Assembly (NCBI GenBank): GCA_003240855.1
Contig: QFNN01000130.1
Coordinates: forward strand, 1-7,541
DNA length: 7,541 nt
Source: Sphingomonas sanxanigenens
GTDB lineage: Bacteria > Pseudomonadota > Alphaproteobacteria > Sphingomonadales > Sphingomonadaceae
Direction of reading: 5' to 3'
A program made the position numbers and the translations under genes. Every line of letters starts with the position of its first letter. Position 1 is the first letter of the stretch. Shown here one piece after another: positions 1 through 6,802 of the stretch. Under the pieces are notes generated by a model. The model had not been told where the DNA came from. It saw nothing but the letters and a program-made list of their open reading frames with translations, and made no database searches.

Positions 1-1078
1 GCCGGTGGGCGCGCTGGCGGAGGCGACGCCCGCGCACATACTCGTCGACGCGCTGTTCGGGACGGGGTTGACGCGCCCGCTGGACGCAGCGGTGCAGGCC
101 GATCTGGCGCGGCTGGCGGCAGGGGCGGCGCATCGCATCGCCGTCGACCTGCCGAGCGGCGTCGCGACCGATGACGGCGCGATGCTGGGTCGCGTGCCGG
201 CCTTCCACCAGACGATCACGCTCGGCGCACTCAAACCCGCGCATCTGCTCCAGCCGTCGGCGGCGCATTGCGGGCTTGTCTTGGTCGGCGCGATCGGGGT
301 GGAGGCCGCTTCCCCGATCAGGCTGATCGGCAAGCCGAGGCTCGCGCGGCCCCTGCCCGGCGATCATAAATATACGCGCGGGCTGGTCGCCATCGTCGGC
401 GGCGCGATGCCGGGCGCGGGGCGGCTGGCGGCGGCGGCGGCGGCGCATGCCGGGGCCGGCTATGTGATGCTCGCCGGCGAAGGAGGCGGGCGGCTGCCCG
501 ATGCGGTGGTGGTGCGGGGGGGCGATGCGCTGCCCGCCATGCTGGGCGATGCACGGCTGGGCGCGCTGCTGATCGGGCCGGGGCTGGGGCGCGACGCGCG
601 CGACGCGCTTGACGGCGCGCTTGCGATCGAAGCCCCGCTGGTGCTTGACGGCGACGCGCTGCGGCTGGTGACGCCCGAGGTCCTGGCCAAACGGCGCGCA
701 TCGACGATTCTGACGCCGCACGAAGGCGAGTTTCAGGCGCTGTTCGGGGCGCTTCCGGGCAGCAAGATCGATCGGGCGCTGGCGGCGGCCCGGAACAGTG
801 GAGCAGTGGTGATTTACAAGGGCGTGGATACGGTGATTGCGACGCCGGGCGGCGAGGCGGCGGTTTCGGGCGGGGCGTCACCCTGGCTTTCGACGGCAGG
901 GACGGGCGATGTGCTCGCCGGGATCGTCACGGCGATGGCGGTGCGCGGGCTCGATCCCTTCGCGGCGGCGCGCGCCGGCGTGTGGCTGCACGGAGAGGCG
1001 GCGCGGCGCGCAGGGCCGGCCTTCGTCGCCGACGATCTGGCGCAGCATCTGCCCGGGGCGATCGGATCCACGCTGTGA
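1..1078 (+). CDS. nnr: Bifunctional NAD(P)H-hydrate epimerase / ADP-dependent NAD(P)H-hydrate dehydratase (5'-truncated by window edge)
   Basis: Metabolite-repair enzyme. The N-terminal YjeF_N domain epimerises R- and S-NAD(P)HX, and the C-terminal ribokinase-fold domain dehydrates S-NAD(P)HX back to NAD(P)H using ADP. The reading frame is open to the window edge (first full codon at base 2). The GTG at base 5 is almost certainly an internal Val, because the visible protein begins inside YjeF_N, so most of that domain lies upstream. Counting from that GTG, the YjeF_N signature VDALFGTG is at residues 14-21 and VDLPSG at 47-52. The dehydratase domain starts near residue 112, with GDHKYTRG at 119-126, IGPGLG at 190-195, LDGDALRL at 214-221, TPHEGEF at 237-243 and the catalytic-loop AGTGD at 298-302 (Asp302 is the expected base). 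No frameshift or missing core motif was seen. The stop overlaps the start of the next gene. The family assignment is secure; true start unknown. Confidence 0.95.
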   Translation, partial: PVGALAEATPAHILVDALFGTGLTRPLDAAVQADLARLAAGAAHRIAVDLPSGVATDDGAMLGRVPAFHQTITLGALKPAHLLQPSAAHCGLVLVGAIGVEAASPIRLIGKPRLARPLPGDHKYTRGLVAIVGGAMPGAGRLAAAAAAHAGAGYVMLAGEGGGRLPDAVVVRGGDALPAMLGDARLGALLIGPGLGRDARDALDGALAIEAPLVLDGDALRLVTPEVLAKRRASTILTPHEGEFQALFGALPGSKIDRALAAARNSGAVVIYKGVDTVIATPGGEAAVSGGASPWLSTAGTGDVLAGIVTAMAVRGLDPFAAARAGVWLHGEAARRAGPAFVADDLAQHLPGAIGSTL

Positions 1079-2268
1079 GCGACGCCGACCTGATTGTGCG
1101 CATCGCTGCGCGCGGCGACGGCGTGACCGCCGACGGACGGCACGCGGCCTTTGCGGCGCCGGGCGACAGGCTGGGGCCTGATGGCGGGGTGATCGCCGGG
1201 CCGCATCATGCGACGCCGGTCTGCCGCCATTTTCCAGGCTGCGGCGGGTGCCAGCTCCAGCATGTCGACGACGCGGCCTATGCGCGCTTCGTGGCCGACC
1301 GCGTGGCGGGGGCGCTGGCGGCGCAGGGCGTCGACCTTCCGCCATTTGCGCCGACGCATGTCTCGCCGCCGCGCACGCGCCGTCGCGCCAGCCTGCGCGC
1401 CGAGAAGAAGGGACGGCGCACGCTGATCGGCTTCAACGAGGCGGGAAGCCACCGCATCGTCGATCTCGCCGAATGTCATATCCTCGCACCCGAGATTTTC
1501 GCGCTGATCGATCCGCTGCGCGCGCTGTTGGGGCCGCTGCTCAGCGAGCGCAAGGGCGCGGACATCATGATGACGCTCGTCGATCAGGGTGTGGACCTGC
1601 AGATCGGCAAGGTCTTGTTCGACGGGCTGGCCGCAGCCGAAGCGCTGACTGATTTCGCGCGGGCGCAGGGGCTGGCGCGGCTCACCATCGACGACGGCTA
1701 TGGCCCCCAGACGCGCTGGGAGCCGGAGCCGGTGACGGTCACGCTGGGCGGCGTCGCCGTCGCCTTTCCCTCGGGCAATTTCCTGCAGGCGACGGCGGAT
1801 GGCGAGGCGGCGCTGGTTGCTGCGGTGCGCGAGGCCGTGGCGGGGGCGACGCGCGTCGCCGATCTGTTCGCGGGGCTGGGGACTTTTGCGCTTTCCGTGC
1901 CGGGCAAGGTCTATGCGGCCGAGGCGGGGCGCGATCCCGTGCTGGCGCTGAAGGCCGCCGCGCCGCGCGCCGGGCGGACCATGCTGGTGGAGCATCGCGA
2001 CCTTTATCGCCGGCCTGTGACCGCCGCCGATCTCGATCGGTTCGAGGCGGTGATTCTCGATCCGCCGCGCGCGGGCGCGGCCGAGCAGGTGGCGCAGATC
2101 GCGCAATCGAACGTGCCGCGCATCGCCTATGTCTCGTGCAATCCCAGCAGCTTCGCGCGCGATGCGAAGCTGCTGTGCGAAGCGGGCTACCGGATTGCGC
2201 GGATCACGCCCGTCGGCCAGTTCCGCTGGTCGACGCATGTCGAGCTGTGCGCGGCCTTCGTGCGCTGA
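1075..2268 (+). CDS. [4Fe-4S] class I SAM-dependent RNA (uracil-5-)-methyltransferase, RlmD/TrmA family
   Basis: Predicted to methylate C5 of a uridine in RNA, most likely 23S rRNA as in RlmD (RumA). The exact target uridine cannot be read from sequence. I chose the GTG at 1075, which gives 397 aa. The protein then begins directly with a short TRAM-like segment (residues 6-35), whereas the longer open frame back to 982 would lie inside the preceding gene. Iron-sulfur ligands are C50, C56 and C59 (CRHFPGCGGCQLQH) plus C134. The SAM-binding motif VADLFAGLGTF is at 261-271 and DPPRAGA at 329-335. The catalytic nucleophile is C355 in YVSCNP, and E390 in STHVE matches the family's catalytic base. 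It is somewhat shorter than E. coli RlmD, as I would expect for alphaproteobacterial members. The stop of the upstream nnr gene (TGA 1076-1078) overlaps this start (GTGA), suggesting translational coupling. No functional link to NADHX repair is evident. Confidence 0.93.
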   Translation: MSDADLIVRIAARGDGVTADGRHAAFAAPGDRLGPDGGVIAGPHHATPVCRHFPGCGGCQLQHVDDAAYARFVADRVAGALAAQGVDLPPFAPTHVSPPRTRRRASLRAEKKGRRTLIGFNEAGSHRIVDLAECHILAPEIFALIDPLRALLGPLLSERKGADIMMTLVDQGVDLQIGKVLFDGLAAAEALTDFARAQGLARLTIDDGYGPQTRWEPEPVTVTLGGVAVAFPSGNFLQATADGEAALVAAVREAVAGATRVADLFAGLGTFALSVPGKVYAAEAGRDPVLALKAAAPRAGRTMLVEHRDLYRRPVTAADLDRFEAVILDPPRAGAAEQVAQIAQSNVPRIAYVSCNPSSFARDAKLLCEAGYRIARITPVGQFRWSTHVELCAAFVR

Positions 2269-2280
2269 AAGCTGCTTTGT

Positions 2281-2372
2281 CCGTTATTGCGAGGCTGCGG
2301 GTCGAAGCAATCCAGTCCAATGCCTGGCATCCTTCAGGATTGCTTCGTCGGCCCGCCTCCTCGCAATGACGA
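2281..2372. repeat. REP/MITE-like imperfect inverted repeat between convergent genes
   Basis: The outer arms GTTATTGCGAGG (2283-2294) and CCTCGCAATGAC (2359-2370) are reverse complements except for one position that becomes a G-U pair in RNA. The inner arms CGAAGCAATCC (2303-2313) and GGATTGCTTCG (2337-2347) match perfectly. The middle parts (GC-rich, 2295-2302 and 2348-2358) pair imperfectly. The tip holds a further small palindrome, ATGCCTGGCAT (2320-2330). The whole can fold into one long cruciform or hairpin. From memory, the ATTGCGAGG...CGAAGCAATCC wording resembles dispersed intergenic repeats in many proteobacteria, so a multicopy element is likely. Neither side has a T-run, so it is not a classical intrinsic terminator. 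It may still block convergent read-through from 2268 (+) and 2379 (-). Confidence 0.75.
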
Positions 2373-2378
2373 AGGAAA

Positions 2379-2798
2379 TCAGAACAACGCAAACAGCGCG
2401 TGGACGGTGAGCGCCAGCAGGCACAGCGTCGACAGCACGAACACCGAAAAGCGCAGCATAATGACGTTCACCGTCGCCTGAACGAGGCTGTGGATCACGC
2501 GCAGCGCGACATAGGCCCAGGCGATCCACGCATTGAGCCCGTCGCCCTGCCCGATGATCGCAAGCAGCAGCGCGATCGCGTAGAAGATCGTCGGCTGTTC
2601 CATCAGGTGATTGTAATTGTCCGCCTTCCAGCGGACGTGCGGGGGGAGGGCGGCGGTCAGTTCGCCCGGCGGAAGCGTGGGATCAAGCGTGACCTTGGCC
2701 TTCTGCATCGCGGGGATGCGCGTCCAGTACATCCACAGCCACATGACCAGCGACCATGCGACGAGAATCGCGACGGGCTTCAGAATCTCGGCGTGCAT
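2379..2798 (-). CDS. MAPEG-family small integral membrane protein
   Basis: A 139-aa, strongly hydrophobic protein with about four predicted membrane helices (roughly residues 7-25, 69-84, 89-107 and 112-137), the usual size and topology for MAPEG proteins. Family hallmarks are the polar segment after helix 1 with N61, N63, E67 and P69 (KADNYNHLMEQP) and AYVALRVIHSLVQ (95-107) carrying R100 and H103. Eukaryotic MAPEG members are glutathione-dependent transferases or eicosanoid enzymes in membranes. Bacterial members are mostly uncharacterised, so glutathione conjugation or peroxide detoxification is inference only. The ATG start is preceded by a strong Shine-Dalgarno sequence. It lies 22 bp downstream of the HExxH/TPR gene on the same strand, so co-transcription is likely. 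Confidence 0.88.
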   Translation of the reverse strand: MHAEILKPVAILVAWSLVMWLWMYWTRIPAMQKAKVTLDPTLPPGELTAALPPHVRWKADNYNHLMEQPTIFYAIALLLAIIGQGDGLNAWIAWAYVALRVIHSLVQATVNVIMLRFSVFVLSTLCLLALTVHALFALF

Positions 2799-2806
2799 AT
2801 GTTTAT

Positions 2807-2816
2807 CCCTCCCTTG
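2807..2816 (-). promoter_or_regulatory. Strong ribosome binding site of the MAPEG gene
   Basis: On the minus strand this reads CAAGGGAGGG, with 8 nt between the GGGAGGG core and the ATG at 2798. It is one of the two clearest Shine-Dalgarno sequences in the window. It supports independent translation initiation of the MAPEG gene within the 22-bp gap after the preceding gene. Confidence 0.7.
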
Positions 2817-2820
2817 TCTG

Positions 2821-4332
2821 TTATTGGTGTTGTCCGTCTCCTGCGCCTGGCGCTGGGGTTGGCTTCTTCAACTTCGCGTCGATTTCTTCGATCATCGTCA
2901 GCGCCGCCTTGCTGGCTTCGGAAGCGTGTGGATCGTAAGCGACCGGCGCCAGCAGCGCGCGCGCCTCGTCCAGCTTGCCGTCGCGCACATATTGGTCAGC
3001 GGCGCGCATCCGTAGATCGTCATCCTGCGGCGCGAGCATCTGGGCGCGCAACAGTCCCTCGATCGCGAGCTTCGGCGGCGTGATTCCTGCCTGCCGGAAG
3101 GACTCATAATAGCCGCGCAGCGGGCGCGGATCGTCGGGATCGCTGCGGTTGGCGGCGGCGTAGGCCGCGCGTGCGGCCTTCCATGCCGCAGGGCCGTCGC
3201 TGTTTTTCCTCGCCCGCGCTTCCAGCACCTTCGCACGGTAAAGCAGCGCCTCCATCGATTTCGGATCGGTCATCAGCGCGCGGTTTGCCGCAGCGAGCGT
3301 CTCGTCGAGATTGCCCATGTCGAACTCGGCTTCGGCGAGCGTGGTCTGCGCGAAGGGATCGTTCGCGAAACTGGCGGCTGCGGCGCGTGCGAGGGGCAGG
3401 ATTTCCGCAGCGCCCTTATCGTCGACGCCGTTGCGCGACCGGATGCGCAATTCCATCATCGCCTGTTCCGCCGGCCCCAGTTCACGGACTTCGATCGGGC
3501 CGGTGGTCAGCAGTTTCGCGGGGATGCTGTAATAGAGCATGGATCTGCGAAGATAGGTGTTCAGATTTGCATTAAGCTTGTCGAGATCGCCGAACGCGTC
3601 GCGCGCGGCCTGCACATTGGGCGTGCCTGCGTTGATCGCCGTCAGATATTTGCCGAGCTGGCCTTCGCGGTCCTTCGAGAGCGTGAGATAGTGAGTTAGC
3701 AGCCAGGCGCGGCCGTAGAAGATATCGCCGTCCCGCACATCCTTGAACTTGTCGGGCTGGAGCAGTTTCTCGATCGGCAGCGGCGAGGAATTGACGAGAT
3801 TATAGGCGCGGAACTGCGGCGGCTTGCCGAGGCTGACAGAGCCGTCGGAACCGAAGCTCGCGGTCGAATTGAACTCCGCAAATCCCTCGACGAACCAGCG
3901 CGGCCATGCGCCGGCAAAGTTCGCGGCCATGAAGTGATGGGCATATTCGTGCAGCAGAACGACCTGCGCGGTCATATCCGAATAGCCAAGGCTGCGCGGG
4001 ATGACCGCCAGCGACCGCCCTGCCTGTCCGCGATAATAGCCCGCGACTCCGCTGCCTTGCGATACGCCGCCCAGCCGGCGGACCTTGTCGAGGCTGGAGA
4101 CGACATAGACGGTCACTCTGTTCGCCTTGCCAGGGTCGACGGGCGGCACGTCGCGCATCACACGCATCGCCGCGTCATAGCGCTCAAGCTTCTGGGCGAA
4201 TTCGCGGAGCTGCTTCTCGCCATCCTCCGAATAGATCAGAAAATGCGTCGAACTCGCCTCGCGCCAGGTGGCGGCGGCGGGCGCAGAAAGCGTCAATATG
4301 GCGGCAACGGCCGCCTTCCCGAACAGCGACAT
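2821..4332 (-). CDS. Secreted HExxH metallopeptidase-like protein with C-terminal tetratricopeptide repeats
   Basis: A 503-aa protein. Residues 1-21 form a Sec signal peptide (short basic start, hydrophobic core, APAAA before the mature end), so it is probably periplasmic. The N-terminal half looks like a gluzincin-type zinc peptidase domain of the DUF1570/M1-like kind: HEYAH at 128-132 supplies two His ligands and the catalytic E129. FVEGFAEF (147-154) supplies a plausible third ligand, E149, 16 residues after H132. FYGRAWLLTHYL (205-216) is a typical following helix. The C-terminal half (about 310-485) is Ala-rich paired helices matching TPRs, clearest at 325-358 (AEAEFDMGNLDETLAAANRA), with another probable pair around 440-465. 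The tail is Pro/Gly-rich. Substrate and physiological role are unknown, and peptidase activity is inferred from the motif. The start is 62 bp after the priA stop, without a strong ribosome binding site. I am sure of the architecture but not of the function. Confidence 0.85.
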   Translation of the reverse strand: MSLFGKAAVAAILTLSAPAAATWREASSTHFLIYSEDGEKQLREFAQKLERYDAAMRVMRDVPPVDPGKANRVTVYVVSSLDKVRRLGGVSQGSGVAGYYRGQAGRSLAVIPRSLGYSDMTAQVVLLHEYAHHFMAANFAGAWPRWFVEGFAEFNSTASFGSDGSVSLGKPPQFRAYNLVNSSPLPIEKLLQPDKFKDVRDGDIFYGRAWLLTHYLTLSKDREGQLGKYLTAINAGTPNVQAARDAFGDLDKLNANLNTYLRRSMLYYSIPAKLLTTGPIEVRELGPAEQAMMELRIRSRNGVDDKGAAEILPLARAAAASFANDPFAQTTLAEAEFDMGNLDETLAAANRALMTDPKSMEALLYRAKVLEARARKNSDGPAAWKAARAAYAAANRSDPDDPRPLRGYYESFRQAGITPPKLAIEGLLRAQMLAPQDDDLRMRAADQYVRDGKLDEARALLAPVAYDPHASEASKAALTMIEEIDAKLKKPTPAPGAGDGQHQ

Positions 4333-4368
4333 CGGCCCCCCATTTATCCCCTACCCGTAACGATAGGG

Positions 4369-4383
4369 CGCAGCGATGCTGCG
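4369..4383 (-). other. Small hairpin after priA stop
   Basis: CGCAGC-GAT-GCTGCG is a perfect 6-bp stem with a 3-nt loop, starting 11 nt downstream of the priA stop codon. No T-run follows on the minus strand, so it is not a convincing intrinsic terminator. It may be an RNA-processing or attenuation hairpin between priA and the HExxH/TPR gene, or chance in GC-rich DNA. Confidence 0.35.
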
Positions 4384-4394
4384 GGGAAGAGGGA

Positions 4395-6563
4395 TCAGAC
4401 GAAGCTGTAAGGATCGACGTCGACGCTGACGCGCACGCTGGACGGCCAGTCGAGCGCGCCCAGCCAGTCGCGGATGACATGCTGCACGTCGAGCGCGCGG
4501 CTGGCGTGGACCAGCAGGCGCTGGCGGTGGCGGCCGCGCAGCATGGCGAGCGGGGCGGGGGCCGGGCCATAGACCTGCATGCCATCGACCTTCGGCGCGC
4601 TGCGGCCGATGAGGCGTGCAATCTCCGCCGCCGCCTCGGCCTTTTCGGATGAGACGATGATGCCGGCGAACCGGCCGAAGGGCGGCGCGCCGGCATCGCG
4701 CCGCGCCGCCGTTTCGGCCGCATAGAAGCTGTCGGCGTCGCCCATGACCAGCGCCTGGATGACGGGGGCGAGCGGTTCATGCGTCTGGACGAAAACGCGC
4801 CCCGGCTTCTCGCCGCGCCCGGCGCGGCCCGAGACCTGCGCGATTTGCTGGAAGCTGCGTTCGGCCGCGCGCAGATCGCCCCCCTGCAGACCGAGATCGG
4901 CGTCGATCACCCCGACAAGCGTCAGGTTGGGGAAATGATAGCCCTTGGTGACAAGCTGGGTGCCGACGACGATGTCGATCTCGTTCGCCTCCATCCGCGC
5001 GACGAACTCGGCGGCCTTGGCGGGCGACCCTATAGTGTCGGAAGTGACGATCGCCGATCGCGCCTCAGGGAACAGCAGCTTCACTTCATCGGCAATGCGC
5101 TCGACGCCTGGGCCGCAGGCGACGAGGCTGTTCTCTTCCCCGCATTCGGGGCAGGCGCGCGGCGGCGGCATCACATGGCCGCAATGATGGCATTGCAGGC
5201 GGCGGATCAGCCGGTGCTCGACCATCCACGCCGTGCAATTGGGGCATTGGAAGCGATGCCCGCAGGAGCGGCACAAAGTGAGCGGGGCGTAGCCGCGACG
5301 GTTGAGGAAGAGCAGGCTCTGCTCGCCTTTCTCCAGCGTTTCCTCGATCGCGCGGACGAGCGTTGGGGCAAGCCAGCGGCCGCGCTCTGGCGGGTCGGCG
5401 ATCAGATCGATCGCCGTAATCTCGGGCATTTCGGCGCAGCCATAGCGCGCGGGGAGCTTCAATTCGCGGTAGCGGCCGATCTCGACCTGATGGCGCGTCT
5501 CGATCGCGGGCGTGGCGGAGGCGAGGACGACGGGAATGCTTTCCAGCATCGCGCGCATCACCGCCACGTCGCGGGCGTGATATTGCACGCCTTCTTCCTG
5601 CTTGAAGCTCGTTTCATGCGCTTCGTCGACGACGATCAGGCCGAGATCGGGATAGGGCAGGAACAGCGCCGATCGCGCGCCGACGACCACGCGCGCTTCA
5701 CCGCTGGCGATCGCCCGCCAGGCGCGCCGACGCTGCGACTGGCGCAGATCCGAATGCCAGGCGACGGGCGCGACGCCGAAACGCGCCTCGAAACGGCGGA
5801 GGAAAGGCTGGGTCAGCGCAATCTCGGGCAGGAGGACAAGCACCTGCCGCCCCGCCTTCACCGCCGCCGCCACGGCCTCGAAATAGACTTCGGTCTTGCC
5901 CGATCCGGTAACGCCGTCGAGCAGGAAGGGCTGGAAGGCCTTCGCATCGACCGCCTTGACCAGCGTCGCCGCGACGTCAGCCTGCGCGGGCGACAGATCA
6001 GGCGGGGCGTAATCGGGGTCGGGGGCGGGGAAGGGCGTATCGAGACTGACTTCGACCGCCTCGATCGCCCCGGCCTTGATCAGCCCGCGGATGATCGCGT
6101 CGGTGACGCCGCCGATCAGCGCGAGTTCGCGCACCAGCCCCTGCCGGTCTCCGATCCGCTCTAGCGCCTGCGCCCGCTGCGGGGTGAGGCGCGCGGGGAT
6201 ATGGCCGGTCGCGCGATATTCGGTGATCGTCCGCCCGCCGTCGAGCGCCGAGGCCGAGGCGAGCGCCATACGCAGCACGGCGGCGGGCGGCGCCAGATAA
6301 TAGTCGGCTGTCCATTCGATCAGCCGGCGGAGCGGGGCGGGGACCGGGGGCGCATCGTGCACGCCGATCAGGTTGCGCAGCCGGTTGTCGCCGACCTCGC
6401 CGGCGGAGGGCATATGATCCTCCTCCCACACCACGCCCGAAAGCTGGCGCGGGCCGAGCGGGGCGAGCACGACCGAACCCGGTTCGACCGCCATGCCGTG
6501 CGGCACGCGATAATCGAGCGGGCCGAGCGCCGGGTTGAGGAGAAGGACGCGCGCGCGGGTCAT
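4395..6563 (-). CDS. priA: Primosomal protein N' / replication restart 3'-5' helicase PriA
   Basis: PriA recognises stalled or D-loop fork structures and reloads the replicative helicase in the cytoplasm. The protein is 722 aa, the usual length. The N-terminal 3'-DNA-binding domain (about 1-100) includes LDYRVPHGM and the AEVGDNRL-like linker. Helicase lobe 1 has Walker A GVTGSGKT (217-224), PEIALT (246-251), a DEAH box (313-316) and SATPA (349-353). The zinc-binding insertion carries eight Cys at 431, 434, 440, 443, 458, 461, 471 and 474, the canonical PriA two-zinc arrangement. Lobe 2 carries GTQLVTKGYHFPNLTLVG (534-551), DADLGLQGGD (554-563) and motif VI QVSGRAGRG (576-584). The C-terminal domain ends in DVDPYSFV. 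All motifs are intact. The start is ATG; the upstream GC-rich sequence gives only a weak ribosome binding site. It is first of three co-directional genes. Confidence 0.98.
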   Translation of the reverse strand: MTRARVLLLNPALGPLDYRVPHGMAVEPGSVVLAPLGPRQLSGVVWEEDHMPSAGEVGDNRLRNLIGVHDAPPVPAPLRRLIEWTADYYLAPPAAVLRMALASASALDGGRTITEYRATGHIPARLTPQRAQALERIGDRQGLVRELALIGGVTDAIIRGLIKAGAIEAVEVSLDTPFPAPDPDYAPPDLSPAQADVAATLVKAVDAKAFQPFLLDGVTGSGKTEVYFEAVAAAVKAGRQVLVLLPEIALTQPFLRRFEARFGVAPVAWHSDLRQSQRRRAWRAIASGEARVVVGARSALFLPYPDLGLIVVDEAHETSFKQEEGVQYHARDVAVMRAMLESIPVVLASATPAIETRHQVEIGRYRELKLPARYGCAEMPEITAIDLIADPPERGRWLAPTLVRAIEETLEKGEQSLLFLNRRGYAPLTLCRSCGHRFQCPNCTAWMVEHRLIRRLQCHHCGHVMPPPRACPECGEENSLVACGPGVERIADEVKLLFPEARSAIVTSDTIGSPAKAAEFVARMEANEIDIVVGTQLVTKGYHFPNLTLVGVIDADLGLQGGDLRAAERSFQQIAQVSGRAGRGEKPGRVFVQTHEPLAPVIQALVMGDADSFYAAETAARRDAGAPPFGRFAGIIVSSEKAEAAAEIARLIGRSAPKVDGMQVYGPAPAPLAMLRGRHRQRLLVHASRALDVQHVIRDWLGALDWPSSVRVSVDVDPYSFV

Positions 6564-6612
6564 CGGCCGCCGAGATAGGGGGGCGGGGCCGCGAAGGAAA
6601 GCTGTGTCATTT

Positions 6613-6669
6613 CGGGACGAAGTTGAGAAAGTTGAGAGGCTGGCGCATCGATCTCAACTTCCCGTCCCG
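6613..6669. repeat. AAGTTGAGA tandem repeat plus inverted copy in the priA leader
   Basis: AAGTTGAGA occurs twice in tandem (6620-6628 and 6629-6637), and its exact reverse complement TCTCAACTT occurs at 6652-6660. The flanks extend the symmetry: CGGGACG (6613-6619) opposes CGTCCCG (6663-6669), giving a stem of about 16 bp with a 2-nt bulge. Because either tandem copy can pair with the single inverted copy, two mutually exclusive hairpins are possible. It lies 50-106 bp upstream of the priA start on non-coding DNA. No T-run flanks it, so it is not a terminator. It could be an operator with half-sites, a leader RNA switch, or a dispersed repeat; the sequence alone does not decide. Confidence 0.65.
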
Positions 6670-6743
6670 TCCTTCCATGGCGACCCCGCTGACCGGGCCG
6701 CGCGCGCGTCCGAATCTAGCGTGCGGGGGCGCTGTAGGACAGG

Positions 6744-6781
6744 CAAAGAAAAGCCCGCCGGATCGGAACCCGGCGGGCTTT
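6744..6781 (-). terminator. Rho-independent terminator of the PEP-CTERM gene
   Basis: A perfect 12-bp inverted repeat, AAAGCCCGCCGG (6750-6761) and CCGGCGGGCTTT (6770-6781), with an 8-nt loop. Read on the minus strand, the GC-rich stem is followed by a T-rich tract (TTTTCTTTG, counting the stem's own Ts). It begins 21 bp after the stop codon of the PEP-CTERM gene. This is the strongest terminator signal in the window and separates that gene from priA. Confidence 0.9.
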
Positions 6782-6802
6782 CCACAACGATTGGATTGAT
6801 CG

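Noticed and set aside
982..1074. N-terminal extension of the RNA methyltransferase
   Set aside because: It would add 31 Arg/Ala-rich residues encoded inside nnr. The GTG at 1075 starts at the TRAM-like segment and gives the expected overlap.
814..2238. 474-codon open frame on the minus strand
   Set aside because: It lies wholly antisense to two genes with intact family motifs. Its translation is Arg/Ala/Gln/His-rich without recognisable motifs, as expected for a shadow of GC-biased codons.
2400..3083. 227-codon open frame on the plus strand
   Set aside because: It is antisense to the MAPEG and HExxH/TPR genes and lacks a convincing ribosome binding site or motif.
4779..6164. 461-codon open frame on the plus strand
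   Set aside because: It is antisense to priA, whose helicase and zinc motifs are all intact. The composition is low-complexity Arg/Asp/Gly/Ala with no domain seen.
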